A stretch of 64,000 nt of DNA from positions 1 through 64,000 of the forward strand of contig RDXE01000042.1 of NCBI GenBank assembly GCA_004292755.1, written 5' to 3'. The notes beneath the pieces were generated by a model. The model was not told where the DNA came from. It saw nothing but the letters and a program-made list of their open reading frames with translations, and did no database searches. Positions 27,657 to 35,070 of this stretch are shown here, piece by piece. Position 1 is the first letter of the stretch. Each line of letters begins with the position of its first letter. A program made the position numbers and the translations under genes. The DNA comes from Alphaproteobacteria bacterium (GTDB lineage Bacteria; Pseudomonadota; Alphaproteobacteria; Elsterales; Elsteraceae).

Positions 27657-28309
27657 CGACTCAACCGATAGCCCTGGCCGCGCAGGGTTTCGATGCGGCC
27701 CTCCCCCAGTTTCTTGCGGAGCCGCGCGATGATCACCTCCAACGTGTTGCTATCGCGGTCAAAATCCTGAGCATAGAGATGCTCCGTCAGTTCTGTCTTT
27801 GAGACCACTGCCCCGGAGCGCAAGGCCAGATAGGCCAGCAGCCGATACTCCAGGGCGGTCAAGCGCACGGGCGCTCCCGCCAGGGTGACCTGCTGGGTGG
27901 TGGTGTCGATGCCAACGGCGCCAAGCGTGATCACTGGCTGTGCGTGACCATGGGCGCGCCGCACCAACGCGCGGAGCCGGGCGATCAACTCCGGAAGGTT
28001 GAACGGCTTGGTTAGGTAGTCATCAGCACCGGCGTTTAGGCCTGCGACCTTGTCGCTCCAGCCGTCGCGTGCGGTCAAAATCAGCACTGGCATCGCCCGT
28101 CCCGTTGCGCGCCAGCGCGTCAGGATCGATAGACCATCCACCTCTGGCAAACCGAGATCCAGGATGACGACATCATAGGCCTCGGTCTCGCCTAGAAACA
28201 GCGCCTCCTCGCCTCCGCTGGCGCAATCGGCGACAAAACCAGCATCGGCCACCGCTGCCTTTAGTTGAGCGGCCAACACCGGGTGGTCTTCGACGATCAA
28301 TGCGCGCAT
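27653..28309 (-). CDS. OmpR-family response regulator
   Basis: 218 residues: receiver domain with acidic pair in MRALIVEDHPVL, phospho-acceptor Asp in VVILDLGLPEVDG (about residue 51), Thr in LILTARD and Lys in DYLTKPF; then a winged-helix DNA-binding domain (residues about 125-218, LTALEYRLLAYLALRSG to ETLRGQGYRLS). This is the PmrA/QseB subgroup layout. The start overlaps the PepSY gene stop as TGATG and the stop overlaps the kinase start. It probably binds the GCTGAAC direct repeats in the divergent promoter. Confidence 0.95.
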   Translation of the reverse strand: MRALIVEDHPVLAAQLKAAVADAGFVADCASGGEEALFLGETEAYDVVILDLGLPEVDGLSILTRWRATGRAMPVLILTARDGWSDKVAGLNAGADDYLTKPFNLPELIARLRALVRRAHGHAQPVITLGAVGIDTTTQQVTLAGAPVRLTALEYRLLAYLALRSGAVVSKTELTEHLYAQDFDRDSNTLEVIIARLRKKLGEGRIETLRGQGYRLSR

Positions 28310-28620
28310 CAGCGCCGGACCTCAACGGGTCCGCGGCTGCGCAGTACGGCACCGGTTCGCGCGTCCAGGATCAGCTCAAACACGCGGCCCGATGATGGCA
28401 ACAGGTGCAGTTCGTACACCCAGCGGCCATCCTTTTGCTCCAACTCGGCATCCAGCACCACGCCGTGGTACTGGCGCTCCACCTCGATCAACAAAGTGGC
28501 AAGCGGTCGAATATCCCCCACCGCCAGGGCGGCGCGGGCACGCTCGTGATCGCGCCGCTCCCCACTGAGCGCAGGGGCGGCGACGACCAGTCCGATCAGA
28601 ACAACCAGAGGAAAGCGCAT
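28309..28620 (-). CDS. Exported PepSY-domain protein
   Basis: 103 residues from the ATG at 28620. An N-terminal signal peptide (MRFPLVVLIGLVVAAPALSG) leads into one PepSY domain (PLATLLIEVERQYHGVVLDA to FELILDARTGAVL). It is the first gene of the PepSY-regulator-kinase operon. PepSY proteins of this size commonly accompany PmrAB-like systems and may tune the sensor in the periplasm. Longer in-frame extensions run through the promoter region and are rejected. Confidence 0.85.
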   Translation of the reverse strand: MRFPLVVLIGLVVAAPALSGERRDHERARAALAVGDIRPLATLLIEVERQYHGVVLDAELEQKDGRWVYELHLLPSSGRVFELILDARTGAVLRSRGPVEVRR

Positions 28621-28642
28621 GGCTGAAGCCCAGCATGCCGTT

Positions 28643-28683
28643 GCTGAACCGGGGCTGAACAGCCCGCTCAGGCTTGGTTCAGC
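28643..28683. promoter_or_regulatory. GCTGAAC direct repeats, likely OmpR-type regulator site
   Basis: GCTGAAC occurs at 28643-28649 and 28654-28660, an exact 11-bp period as used by OmpR/PhoB/PmrA-type dimers, and inverted (GTTCAGC) at 28677-28683. A weaker copy, GCTGAAG, is at 28622. All lie between two divergent PepSY genes, consistent with autoregulation by the adjacent response regulator. Confidence 0.5.
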
Positions 28684-28751
28684 CACGCTGCGCCAAGGTG
28701 ATTGCCGTTGCGGGGCCGTCGCCCCTGCTGGACCTGACAGGATACCGTCCC

Positions 28752-29099
28752 ATGACCAAGCATCGCGTTGCATGTGTGTCTCGTCGTCTCGCCACAGTGG
28801 CTCTTGGCGTGATCGTGGCAGCTGGGTTCGGGATCGGGAGGCCTGCCACAGCCTCTGATCGCAGCCCTTCTGCACTCAACTCTGGCGCATCTTCAAACCT
28901 TGCGACCAGCCCGACCACGGCCGCGATTGATGCGGCAGCGGCGATTGCTGCTGTGCGCGCTGCGGGTTATGGCCCCGTGCGGCATGTGGAGTGGGAGCAT
29001 GGCCGGTGGCACATCGCGAGCCTGGATGCTGGGGGGCAGCGCGTCCGGCTCGTGGTGGACGCGACCAGCGGTGCCGTTACCCGCCGCACCAGCCGCTAG
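28752..29099 (+). CDS. Small exported PepSY-like protein
   Basis: 115 residues. The signal peptide is about residues 12-35 (LATVALGVIVAAGFGIG, then RPATASD). The mature part ends with AAIAAVRAAGYGPVRHVEWE, then a strand-rich stretch closing in LVVDATSGAVTRR, the PepSY pattern. AGGAT precedes the ATG. It is 10 bases before cytochrome b561 on the same strand and divergent from the two-component operon. This pairing of periplasmic PepSY and cytochrome b561 is a recurrent one in proteobacteria. Confidence 0.8.
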   Translation: MTKHRVACVSRRLATVALGVIVAAGFGIGRPATASDRSPSALNSGASSNLATSPTTAAIDAAAAIAAVRAAGYGPVRHVEWEHGRWHIASLDAGGQRVRLVVDATSGAVTRRTSR

Positions 29100-29109
29100 G
29101 GGACACGCA

Positions 29110-29691
29110 ATGCGCATCCCTACTCAGGCAGAGCGCCAACCCCACCCCCTTGGCGTCCGGGCGCTGCATTGGTCCATTGCTGGACTGGTTACCCTCGCCT
29201 GGCTGGTCGGCATCACCATGGAGGACTTGCCGCGTGGCGGCGGACGAGAGCAGGCGATGAGCCTCCACTACTCCCTCGGTATCGTGGTGTTCGTGCTGGC
29301 GGTCTTGCGCTTGGTACGTCCGTTGCTGTGGCCGCTGGCCCATCCGACTGGCCAATCGCTCTGGCGTGTGTGGGCGGCTCAAGCGGCCCATTGGGCCTTG
29401 GCCGCGATAACCCTTGGTCTGCCGATCACGGGCTTGTTGGATCGCTGGGCCCGCGGGCGACCGGTATCAGTGTTCGGTGGCGTGCTGCTACCAGCACCCA
29501 TGACGATCCCCGGCGGGCGCCTCTGGGGCGAGGCCCATGAATTGGTGGCCATTATCCTCGCGGCGATGGTCGCCCTGCACATCGCGGCGGCCTTGTGGCA
29601 CCACCTTGCCCTGGGCGATGGGACGCTGGTGCGCATGCTGCCGCAGAGATCGCTGAAACACAGCCCGCCGCGACCAAGGACCGGTACCTGA
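29110..29691 (+). CDS. Cytochrome b561-family diheme membrane protein
   Basis: 193 residues, four membrane segments (LHWSIAGLVTLAWLVGI, LHYSLGIVVFVLAVLRLV, AAHWALAAITLGLPITGLL and AHELVAIILAAMVALHIAAAL). Heme-ligand histidines are in RALHWS, MSLHYS and in the last helix (AHELVA, LHIAAALWHH), the family pattern. It moves electrons across the inner membrane from the quinone pool to a periplasmic acceptor. GGGGA lies before the ATG at 29110. It is likely controlled with the upstream PepSY-like gene by the divergent two-component system. Confidence 0.9.
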   Translation: MRIPTQAERQPHPLGVRALHWSIAGLVTLAWLVGITMEDLPRGGGREQAMSLHYSLGIVVFVLAVLRLVRPLLWPLAHPTGQSLWRVWAAQAAHWALAAITLGLPITGLLDRWARGRPVSVFGGVLLPAPMTIPGGRLWGEAHELVAIILAAMVALHIAAALWHHLALGDGTLVRMLPQRSLKHSPPRPRTGT

Positions 29692-29722
29692 TCGCGGCGC
29701 AGCAGATGCACTCGTGGTGACA

Positions 29723-29799
29723 TCGAACCGCTTGGCACCCGAGCGTGCGGTGGTTGAGTTCACACCACCACCACAGACCGGATCACAAAAGCGGTTCGA
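29723..29799. repeat. Long-loop inverted repeat between convergent genes
   Basis: TCGAACCGCTT at 29723-29733 is the exact complement of AAGCGGTTCGA at 29789-29799. Inside it GGTGG and CCACC can pair to give a second stem. It lies between the stops of the cytochrome b561 and DUF1150 genes and may stop transcription in both directions. Confidence 0.35.
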
Positions 29800-29817
29800 A
29801 CCGTCAGACTTGATCCA

Positions 29818-30033
29818 CTAAACTGCGTCGACGGGCTCCATCTCATGCTGACGGATAGCGGCGGCCGCTAAGTCCCGCGTTGGGGCGTGGCCGATCTGCG
29901 CACCGTCAGCGGAGTGGATGGTGTAGATGCGGTGGCCGTTGATCTGGCCCGGCTTGATGAAGGCGATGCCGCCAGCGCCAAGCGCAGCAAAGGCATCGGG
30001 GGTCAGGCGGCGGGCGGTGTGTTGTGCAATCAT
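29818..30033 (-). CDS. DUF1150-family small protein
   Basis: 71 residues from the ATG at 30033 (GAGGA lies upstream; a TTG at 30069 is in frame but poorer). The sequence FAALGAGGIAFIKP and GHRIYTIHSADGAQIGHA match the DUF1150 family, which in alphaproteobacteria typically follows an Hsp20 gene, as here, 55 bases downstream of the chaperone stop. The function is unknown; co-expression with the heat-shock chaperone is likely. Confidence 0.85.
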   Translation of the reverse strand: MIAQHTARRLTPDAFAALGAGGIAFIKPGQINGHRIYTIHSADGAQIGHAPTRDLAAAAIRQHEMEPVDAV

Positions 30034-30088
30034 GTCCAGTTCCTCGATCCAATGAGCGAACGGGATCAACAGGTGTCAAACCAGTTGG

Positions 30089-30553
30089 CTAGCCCTTGTC
30101 GGGGTCCAGCTCGATCGCGGCCTTTGCGGCCCGCGCTGGCTTGGGGGCACCCTTGATCTCGATGGTGCGCACTTTCACTTCGGGAAGGGGACGGCGCAGG
30201 TCAACATGCAGCAAACCATTGTCCAACTCCGCACCCACCACCTCCATACCGTCAGCCAGCACAAAGGCGCGCTGGAATTGGCGGGAGGCGATGCCGCGGT
30301 GCAGAAACACCCGGTTGCTGTCGTCTTGCTGTTTGCCGCGAATGATCAGCTGGTTGTTCTCCACCTGGATGGAGAGGTCGTTGCGGCCAAACCCGGCCAC
30401 GGCCAGCGAGATCCTAAGGCCGTCTTCGCTGATCTGCTCGATGTTATAGGGGGGGTACCCCTCACCCGCTGACTTGGCGATCCGATCCAGCGTGCGTTCC
30501 ACCTGATCGAATCCCAACAGAAACGGGCTCGACAAAATCGACATGCGAGTCAT
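30089..30553 (-). CDS. Small heat-shock protein, Hsp20/IbpA family
   Basis: 154-residue ATP-independent holdase. The alpha-crystallin domain runs from about residue 35 (YNIEQISEDGLRISLAVAGF) to 130, with the typical LDNGLLHVDLRRPLPE near its end and the N-terminal PFLLGFDQVERTLDRI. The ATG at 30553 is chosen for GGGAGGGA nine bases upstream. That Shine-Dalgarno can pair with CCTC just before it, so a heat-sensitive (ROSE-like) hairpin is possible. CTTGAC elements at about 30641 and 30668 on the minus strand may be promoter -35 boxes. Confidence 0.93.
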   Translation of the reverse strand: MTRMSILSSPFLLGFDQVERTLDRIAKSAGEGYPPYNIEQISEDGLRISLAVAGFGRNDLSIQVENNQLIIRGKQQDDSNRVFLHRGIASRQFQRAFVLADGMEVVGAELDNGLLHVDLRRPLPEVKVRTIEIKGAPKPARAAKAAIELDPDKG

Positions 30554-30704
30554 GCGACGACGTCCCTCCCAAAGAGGCGAGCGCGCGGTTGAGAAAGACG
30601 GACCCGAACGGCGCCCGCCAAGGCCCTTACCGGACCCCACGTCAAGAGACTATTCCCCGGCAGTCCCGTCAAGCCCTCGCACACAGCGATCTCGGTCGCG
30701 GAGC

Positions 30705-31079
30705 CTAAAGGCTGTCAAACACGGCAGCGAGGATGGCACCGATCAGCAGCACGATGGACCCTGTCCGCAAAAAATCACGCCACTGCGGCATGGTCTGCGC
30801 CAGCAAGAACACCACCACCGCCATCAGGCTGAGGGCACCGACCACTTGCGCTGTGCCGGTGATGGCCGGTCGCTCCGGCAAGGGCTCACCAGCCAACAGC
30901 AAGCCGAGCACGGTGCCCTCCAGCGCGCCGCCGGAGAGCATTGCAGCCAGCGCGATAGCAACCATCACGCCGATCAGGATCCATTCACTGCGTCCCATGA
31001 GCGCAGAGATTGGCAGTGGACCGGCTGCGCACAAGGGCGCAGCGATCAAGAACCACCGGGGCCATAATCGACTCCCCAT
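30705..31079 (-). CDS. Small membrane protein of unknown function
   Basis: Up to 124 residues with three or four hydrophobic helices: WILIGVMVAIALAAMLSGGA, GALEGTVLGLLLAG, VVGALSLMAVVVFLLAQTM and TGSIVLLIGAILAAVF. The start is uncertain: the ATG at 31079 lacks a Shine-Dalgarno and lies only about 20-30 bases from the divergent gene; the ATG at 30998 is a shorter alternative. No family was recognised. Confidence 0.55.
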   Translation of the reverse strand: MGSRLWPRWFLIAAPLCAAGPLPISALMGRSEWILIGVMVAIALAAMLSGGALEGTVLGLLLAGEPLPERPAITGTAQVVGALSLMAVVVFLLAQTMPQWRDFLRTGSIVLLIGAILAAVFDSL

Positions 31080-31108
31080 GGTAACGACTGCGTGATATGG
31101 TTAACGGC

Positions 31109-31420
31109 ATGCGTGTCCTGATTTCTCTGGTGGCTGGTCTCCTGCTCGCTGTGCCGTCGGCGTCGGCGCGCACGGCGATTGGCGCGGCCCACCCGCAAGT
31201 CATTGAAGTCAAAGCGCCAGACGGTGCGATTGTTGGCTTCGTGAAGTATCAGCACGGACGGTGGGAGGCCCGCACCCGCGAAGGGCGGCTGTTGGCTTTC
31301 TGGAACTTGGCACAGCTGACCACCACGGACGTCAACGGCAAGCCCTTGTCGTTCGGCAACACCGTGTTGAAGGTGGTGGTGGACGATGCCCGGCGCCGCG
31401 GCCTGCTGCCGACACCATAG
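31109..31420 (+). CDS. Small secreted protein of unknown function
   Basis: 103 residues from the ATG at 31109 (an ATG at 31097 adds four). A clean signal peptide, MRVLISLVAGLLLAVPSASA, is followed by a compact soluble domain with VIEVKAPDGAIVGFVKYQHG and ending DDARRRGLLPTP. Its cysteine-free mature part would lie in the periplasm. No family was recognised. The start is close to that of the divergent membrane gene, so one of the two starts is probably further in. Confidence 0.6.
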   Translation: MRVLISLVAGLLLAVPSASARTAIGAAHPQVIEVKAPDGAIVGFVKYQHGRWEARTREGRLLAFWNLAQLTTTDVNGKPLSFGNTVLKVVVDDARRRGLLPTP

Positions 31421-31478
31421 TGTCACTCCAAGACCGGGTGGTGGGCCTGCCTCTGTCAACCGCGCGTCACTGCGACGC

Positions 31479-31506
31479 TTGACCGGCACCAGCAGTTTTG
31501 CATAGT
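31479..31506 (+). promoter_or_regulatory. Promoter of the trpL-trpDC transcript
   Basis: TTGACC (31479-31484) and CATAGT (31501-31506) are 16 bases apart. The predicted start site falls within a few bases of the leader-peptide ATG at 31515, so the leader would be nearly leaderless, as reported for trpL of other alphaproteobacteria. This is inference from spacing. Confidence 0.5.
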
Positions 31507-31514
31507 CTCACGCC

Positions 31515-31622
31515 ATGAGCCGCTTCTATCCCCTCCTGTCCTTGACGTCCGGTGCTGCTGTCGCAGCGTCCGTTTCGTCGTGGTGGTGGTGGACCGAGGG
31601 CGGCCTCGGCGGCATGTCGTGA
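31515..31622 (+). CDS. trpL: trp operon leader peptide
   Basis: A 35-residue open frame with four consecutive Trp codons (W23-W26, 31581-31592), a classic sensor of charged tRNA-Trp. It is too short for standard gene calling. Stalling at the Trp codons would decide between an antiterminator and the terminator at 31654. Within the leader, CCGAGG (31594-31599) and CCTCGG (31604-31609) form a small pause-type hairpin right after the Trp run. It has no Shine-Dalgarno, fitting a leaderless start. The controlled genes, trpD and trpC, follow directly; trpE is not in the window. Confidence 0.88.
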   Translation: MSRFYPLLSLTSGAAVAASVSSWWWWTEGGLGGMS

Positions 31623-31653
31623 TCTAACCGATCCACATCCCCACCCGGTTCCG

Positions 31654-31684
31654 CCCACCAAGGCCTTCCTTGGTGGGTTTTTTA
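31654..31684 (+). terminator. trp attenuator terminator
   Basis: A perfect 10-bp stem, CCCACCAAGG and CCTTGGTGGG with a CCTT loop, is followed by TTTTTTATT. This is a textbook rho-independent terminator 42 bases before trpD. CCACC in its 5' arm can also pair with the GGTGG of the Trp-codon run, giving a competing structure. Confidence 0.9.
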
Positions 31685-31725
31685 TTGTCCAAACATCAGG
31701 CTTCAGCAGACACAGGAGACCGACG

Positions 31726-32742
31726 ATGCTGGTGGAAGTTCTGGAGCGTGTGGCCAGCGGTGCCCATCTGACCCCTGACGAGATGGCCGCAGCTGTTGCC
31801 TCCATGCTCGATCCCGCCTGCCAGCCCGCCCAGATCGCGGCCTTGCTGACTGCGATCCGCGTGAAGGGCGAGACGGTGGGGGAGATGGTTGGTGCCGCCC
31901 GCGCCCTGCGCGCCAATGCAGTCCGCCTGCCACTCCGCCAACGCCCTGACCTGTGCACCGCTGGCACGGGCGGCGATGGCAAGGGCACGATCAACTTGTC
32001 CACCGTCGCAGCGCTGGTGGCCGCAGCCGCTGGGGTTTCGGTGGCGAAGCACGGCAATCGCTCGGTCTCTTCGCGCTGCGGCTCGGCTGATGTGCTGGAG
32101 GCCTTGGGCATTCCAACCAATCTGGACGCAGCGACCGCTGCCCAGACCATAGACCGCACTGGCTTCGCCTTCCTGTTCGCGCCGCTCTATCACCCTGCGA
32201 CCAAGGCTGTAGCGGGCGTGCGGCGCAGCCTGGGCATTCGCACCCTGTTCAACCTTCTGGGCCCGCTCACCAATCCCGCTGAAGTGCGCGCCCAGTTGGT
32301 TGGCGTCTACCATCCCGAGAAGCTGCAACCAATGGCGCAGGCGCTGGCTGCGCTGGGGGTGGAGCGGGCGCTGGTCGTCTCTGCCGATATCGGCCTGGAC
32401 GAGATCGCCCCCCAAGGCATCACCCGCGCGATGCTGGTGGACCGTGGCACGCTGACCAAGATGGACCTGGCACCGGCCAATTTCGGCTTGCCGGAAACGC
32501 CGCTCTCCGCGATCCAAGGGGGCGACGCCCATACCAACGCCGCCATCGTCCAAGACCTTCTGGAAGGCCGCGATCATCCAGCCCGCCCGGCCGCACTGAT
32601 GAATGCTGCGGCTGCCCTGTTCGCCGCTGGTCGGGTCACTGACTTGCCGAGTGGCGTGGCCCTTGCCACAGCCACGATCGACAGTGGCCGGGCAGCACGG
32701 CTGCTGATGGATTTGGCAGCACCGGCACGGGCGGCTGCGTGA
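31726..32742 (+). CDS. trpD: Anthranilate phosphoribosyltransferase
   Basis: Transfers phosphoribose to anthranilate in tryptophan synthesis. 338 residues from the ATG at 31726, preceded by AGGAG; a longer frame reaches back into the leader region and is rejected. Signatures are the glycine-rich GTGGDGKGTINLSTVAALVA, VAKHGNRSVSSRCGSADVLE and HPATKAVAGVRRSLGIRTLF. It is coupled to trpC by a TGATG overlap and controlled by the attenuator in front of it. It is unfused to a TrpG glutaminase domain, and no trpG lies upstream. Confidence 0.96.
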   Translation: MLVEVLERVASGAHLTPDEMAAAVASMLDPACQPAQIAALLTAIRVKGETVGEMVGAARALRANAVRLPLRQRPDLCTAGTGGDGKGTINLSTVAALVAAAAGVSVAKHGNRSVSSRCGSADVLEALGIPTNLDAATAAQTIDRTGFAFLFAPLYHPATKAVAGVRRSLGIRTLFNLLGPLTNPAEVRAQLVGVYHPEKLQPMAQALAALGVERALVVSADIGLDEIAPQGITRAMLVDRGTLTKMDLAPANFGLPETPLSAIQGGDAHTNAAIVQDLLEGRDHPARPAALMNAAAALFAAGRVTDLPSGVALATATIDSGRAARLLMDLAAPARAAA

Positions 32743-33527
32743 TGAGCAAGCTTGCCGAGATTTGCGCCCGTCGCCGCACCGATGTTGCGGCCGACAAGGC
32801 CCGCCGCCCCCTGGCGGACCTGCAGGCGATGGCCGCGGCGCAGCCGCCGGCACGGGGCTTTCGGCGCACGCTGCAAGCCGCTGGCATCGGTGTGATTGCT
32901 GAGATCAAGCGCGCCTCGCCCAGCCAAGGCGCGCTGTTCGACAGCGCCGATGCGGCCACAACGGCCCGGGCCTATGCCGCGGCTGGTGCGCGTGCGTTAT
33001 CGGTACTGACGGAAACCCACTATTTCGGTGGTCGTCTGCAAGATTTGATCGATGCCCGGGCCGCAGTGGACATTCCACTGCTACGCAAAGACTTCGTCGT
33101 TGACCCCTACCAGATCGTCGAAGCCCGCGCCGTTGGCGCCGATGCAGTTCTGTTGATTGTTGCCAGCTTGGGATCAGAGCTGCCGGTCTACCTTGCCGCG
33201 GCGCGCGACGCGGGCCTGGACGCGCTGGTGGAAGTGCATGACGAAGCCGAACTGGAGATGGCAGTTCGCTGCGGCGCCGAAACAATCGGCATCAACAACC
33301 GGAACCTGAAGGATTTGAGCATCGATCTGGCCGTGACCGAGCGGTTGATGCGGCACATCCCGCCGGGCATCGTGGTGGTGGCGGAAAGTGGCATCGACAG
33401 CGCCGCCGATGTGGACCGGATGCGGCGCACCGGTGCCGATGCCTTGCTGATCGGCTCCGCTCTGATGCGCGGCGGCGATCCCGGCACTGCCCTGAAAGCC
33501 CTGCTGGCCCAGCCGCTCGCGGCCTAG
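32742..33527 (+). CDS. trpC: Indole-3-glycerol phosphate synthase
   Basis: Closes the indole ring from CdRP in tryptophan synthesis. 261-residue TIM barrel with GVIAEIKRASPSQG, VLTETHYFGG, LRKDFVVDPYQI, IGINNRNLKDL and VAESGI, the active-site motifs of TrpC. No TrpF domain is fused. The ATG at 32742 shares its first base with the trpD stop. A short gap separates it from the convergent ABC1-family gene. Confidence 0.96.
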   Translation: MSKLAEICARRRTDVAADKARRPLADLQAMAAAQPPARGFRRTLQAAGIGVIAEIKRASPSQGALFDSADAATTARAYAAAGARALSVLTETHYFGGRLQDLIDARAAVDIPLLRKDFVVDPYQIVEARAVGADAVLLIVASLGSELPVYLAAARDAGLDALVEVHDEAELEMAVRCGAETIGINNRNLKDLSIDLAVTERLMRHIPPGIVVVAESGIDSAADVDRMRRTGADALLIGSALMRGGDPGTALKALLAQPLAA

Positions 33528-33557
33528 GCCAGCAAGGCCTGTCAGACTGAGTGGAAC

Positions 33558-34898
33558 TCAGGCCGCCAGCGGCACACCTTCGCTGGTCAAAGCCTCCGCC
33601 TGACGGGTGGCGAGGGCGGCTTCGTCAAAGTCACTCACCAAATCCATGAATTGGCGGTACCAATTGACCTCCGCCTTCAGGTGCATGAACACGCTGCCAA
33701 GACCAATGGCCGCGCGGTCCATGAACACGAACTCCCGCGGGACCTTGACGCCACCGATCCGGCGCAGCTCGGCATGAACGGCCTCAGCCACTTCGCGCCC
33801 ATACTGGCCGGAATTGGTTTCAGCAATCTTGCGCGCACTGTCATCCAACAACGGGGCATAGATGAAGCGCGCCCATTGATTCAGAACCGCAATGGTCTCT
33901 CGGGTCAGACCCTCAAACCCCCAGGTCTGGTAAGAGTGGACGGCCAGATCGTCATCCTCGCGCTCAAGCGCATCGCGCAGATCGATCACACCGCGCACAA
34001 AGTCCGGTCGGAACACCCGGATGCAGCCGAAGTCCAGCAGGTTGACCGCGGCGTCCGGCCGGACGGCATAGTTGCCAAGGTGCGGGTCGCCATGAATCAC
34101 GCCGTAAAAATAGAATGGCACGTACCAAGCACGAAACATCGAGATCGCCACTTCGTCGCGAAAGCTCTGGTCGCGCTGAAGCATCTGCATCAGCGGCGTG
34201 CCATCCAGCCAATGCATGGTCAGCAATCGCTGGGTCGACAATGCCGGAACCGGATGCGGCACATGGACGCGGGGCTCGTCCCGCAGCATCCGTCGGTAGA
34301 GCTGTAGGTGCCGCAGCTCCCGCGCATAGTCCAGCTCTTCGCGCAGCCGATCTGAAATCTCGGCATGAATTGCATCGGTTGCGATTGCTTTGTCATAGCG
34401 CTCATACAAGGAAAATACCAACCGAAGCTGCCGTAAATCTGCCTCGACGGCAGAACTCATGTCTGGGTACTGCAGCTTGACTGCAAGTGCAGTGCCGTCA
34501 TGATCCCAGGCCCGGTGCACTTGACCCAGCGAGGCCGCGGCAATTGCCTCTGGTTCAAACCGGGCAAAGCGTTGCTGCCACTGCGGCCCCAATTCCGCGG
34601 CCATGCGTCGGCGCACGAACGGCCAGCCCATGGATGGCGCATTGGCCTGCAACTGCGCCAGCTCCTGAACGTATTCTTTGGGTAAGGCGTCGGGAATCGT
34701 CGACAGGATCTGGGCCACTTTCATCAACGGCCCCTTGATTCCGCCCAGGGCCGCCTTCAACTCGGCTGCATGGCGGTCCCGATCCAGTTTCAGGCCGAGA
34801 TAGCGCTCTCCTGCAAGGCGAAGACCCAGACCGCCGACGGCGCCAGTCACTTGGGCATAGCGTTTGATCCGTCCGCCGAAGTTGTTCTCGTCGCTCAC
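33558..34898 (-). CDS. ABC1/UbiB-family atypical kinase
   Basis: 446 residues from a GTG at 34898 with AAGGAG eight bases upstream. Family motifs: alanine-rich loop IAAASLGQVHRA, invariant Lys in ALAVKLQYPDM, HGDPHLGNYA and DFGCIRV (metal-binding DFG). The N-terminal KxGQ motif reads KVAQ (GPLMKVAQILSTIPDALP), a variant found in a bacterial subgroup. Relatives (UbiB/COQ8) support ubiquinone synthesis by an ATPase-like activity. No signal peptide or C-terminal membrane anchor is evident, which also separates it from classical UbiB. Its exact role is unknown. Confidence 0.88.
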   Translation of the reverse strand: MSDENNFGGRIKRYAQVTGAVGGLGLRLAGERYLGLKLDRDRHAAELKAALGGIKGPLMKVAQILSTIPDALPKEYVQELAQLQANAPSMGWPFVRRRMAAELGPQWQQRFARFEPEAIAAASLGQVHRAWDHDGTALAVKLQYPDMSSAVEADLRQLRLVFSLYERYDKAIATDAIHAEISDRLREELDYARELRHLQLYRRMLRDEPRVHVPHPVPALSTQRLLTMHWLDGTPLMQMLQRDQSFRDEVAISMFRAWYVPFYFYGVIHGDPHLGNYAVRPDAAVNLLDFGCIRVFRPDFVRGVIDLRDALEREDDDLAVHSYQTWGFEGLTRETIAVLNQWARFIYAPLLDDSARKIAETNSGQYGREVAEAVHAELRRIGGVKVPREFVFMDRAAIGLGSVFMHLKAEVNWYRQFMDLVSDFDEAALATRQAEALTSEGVPLAA

Positions 34899-35070
34899 GC
34901 CTTGGTCTCCTTCGCCTCTGGCGACAAGATGGGGCGGCAGCCAGCCTGCGGCCAGGGGGGTGCCCATGGCACAGACCCCGTTCGACGATCGCTTGAGCGA
35001 CGGAAAAGCGCTGGCTTCCGGCTTGCTGCCTGTCCTACAGATGGAGCGGGGAGCGGAGAGGACTAGGGAC

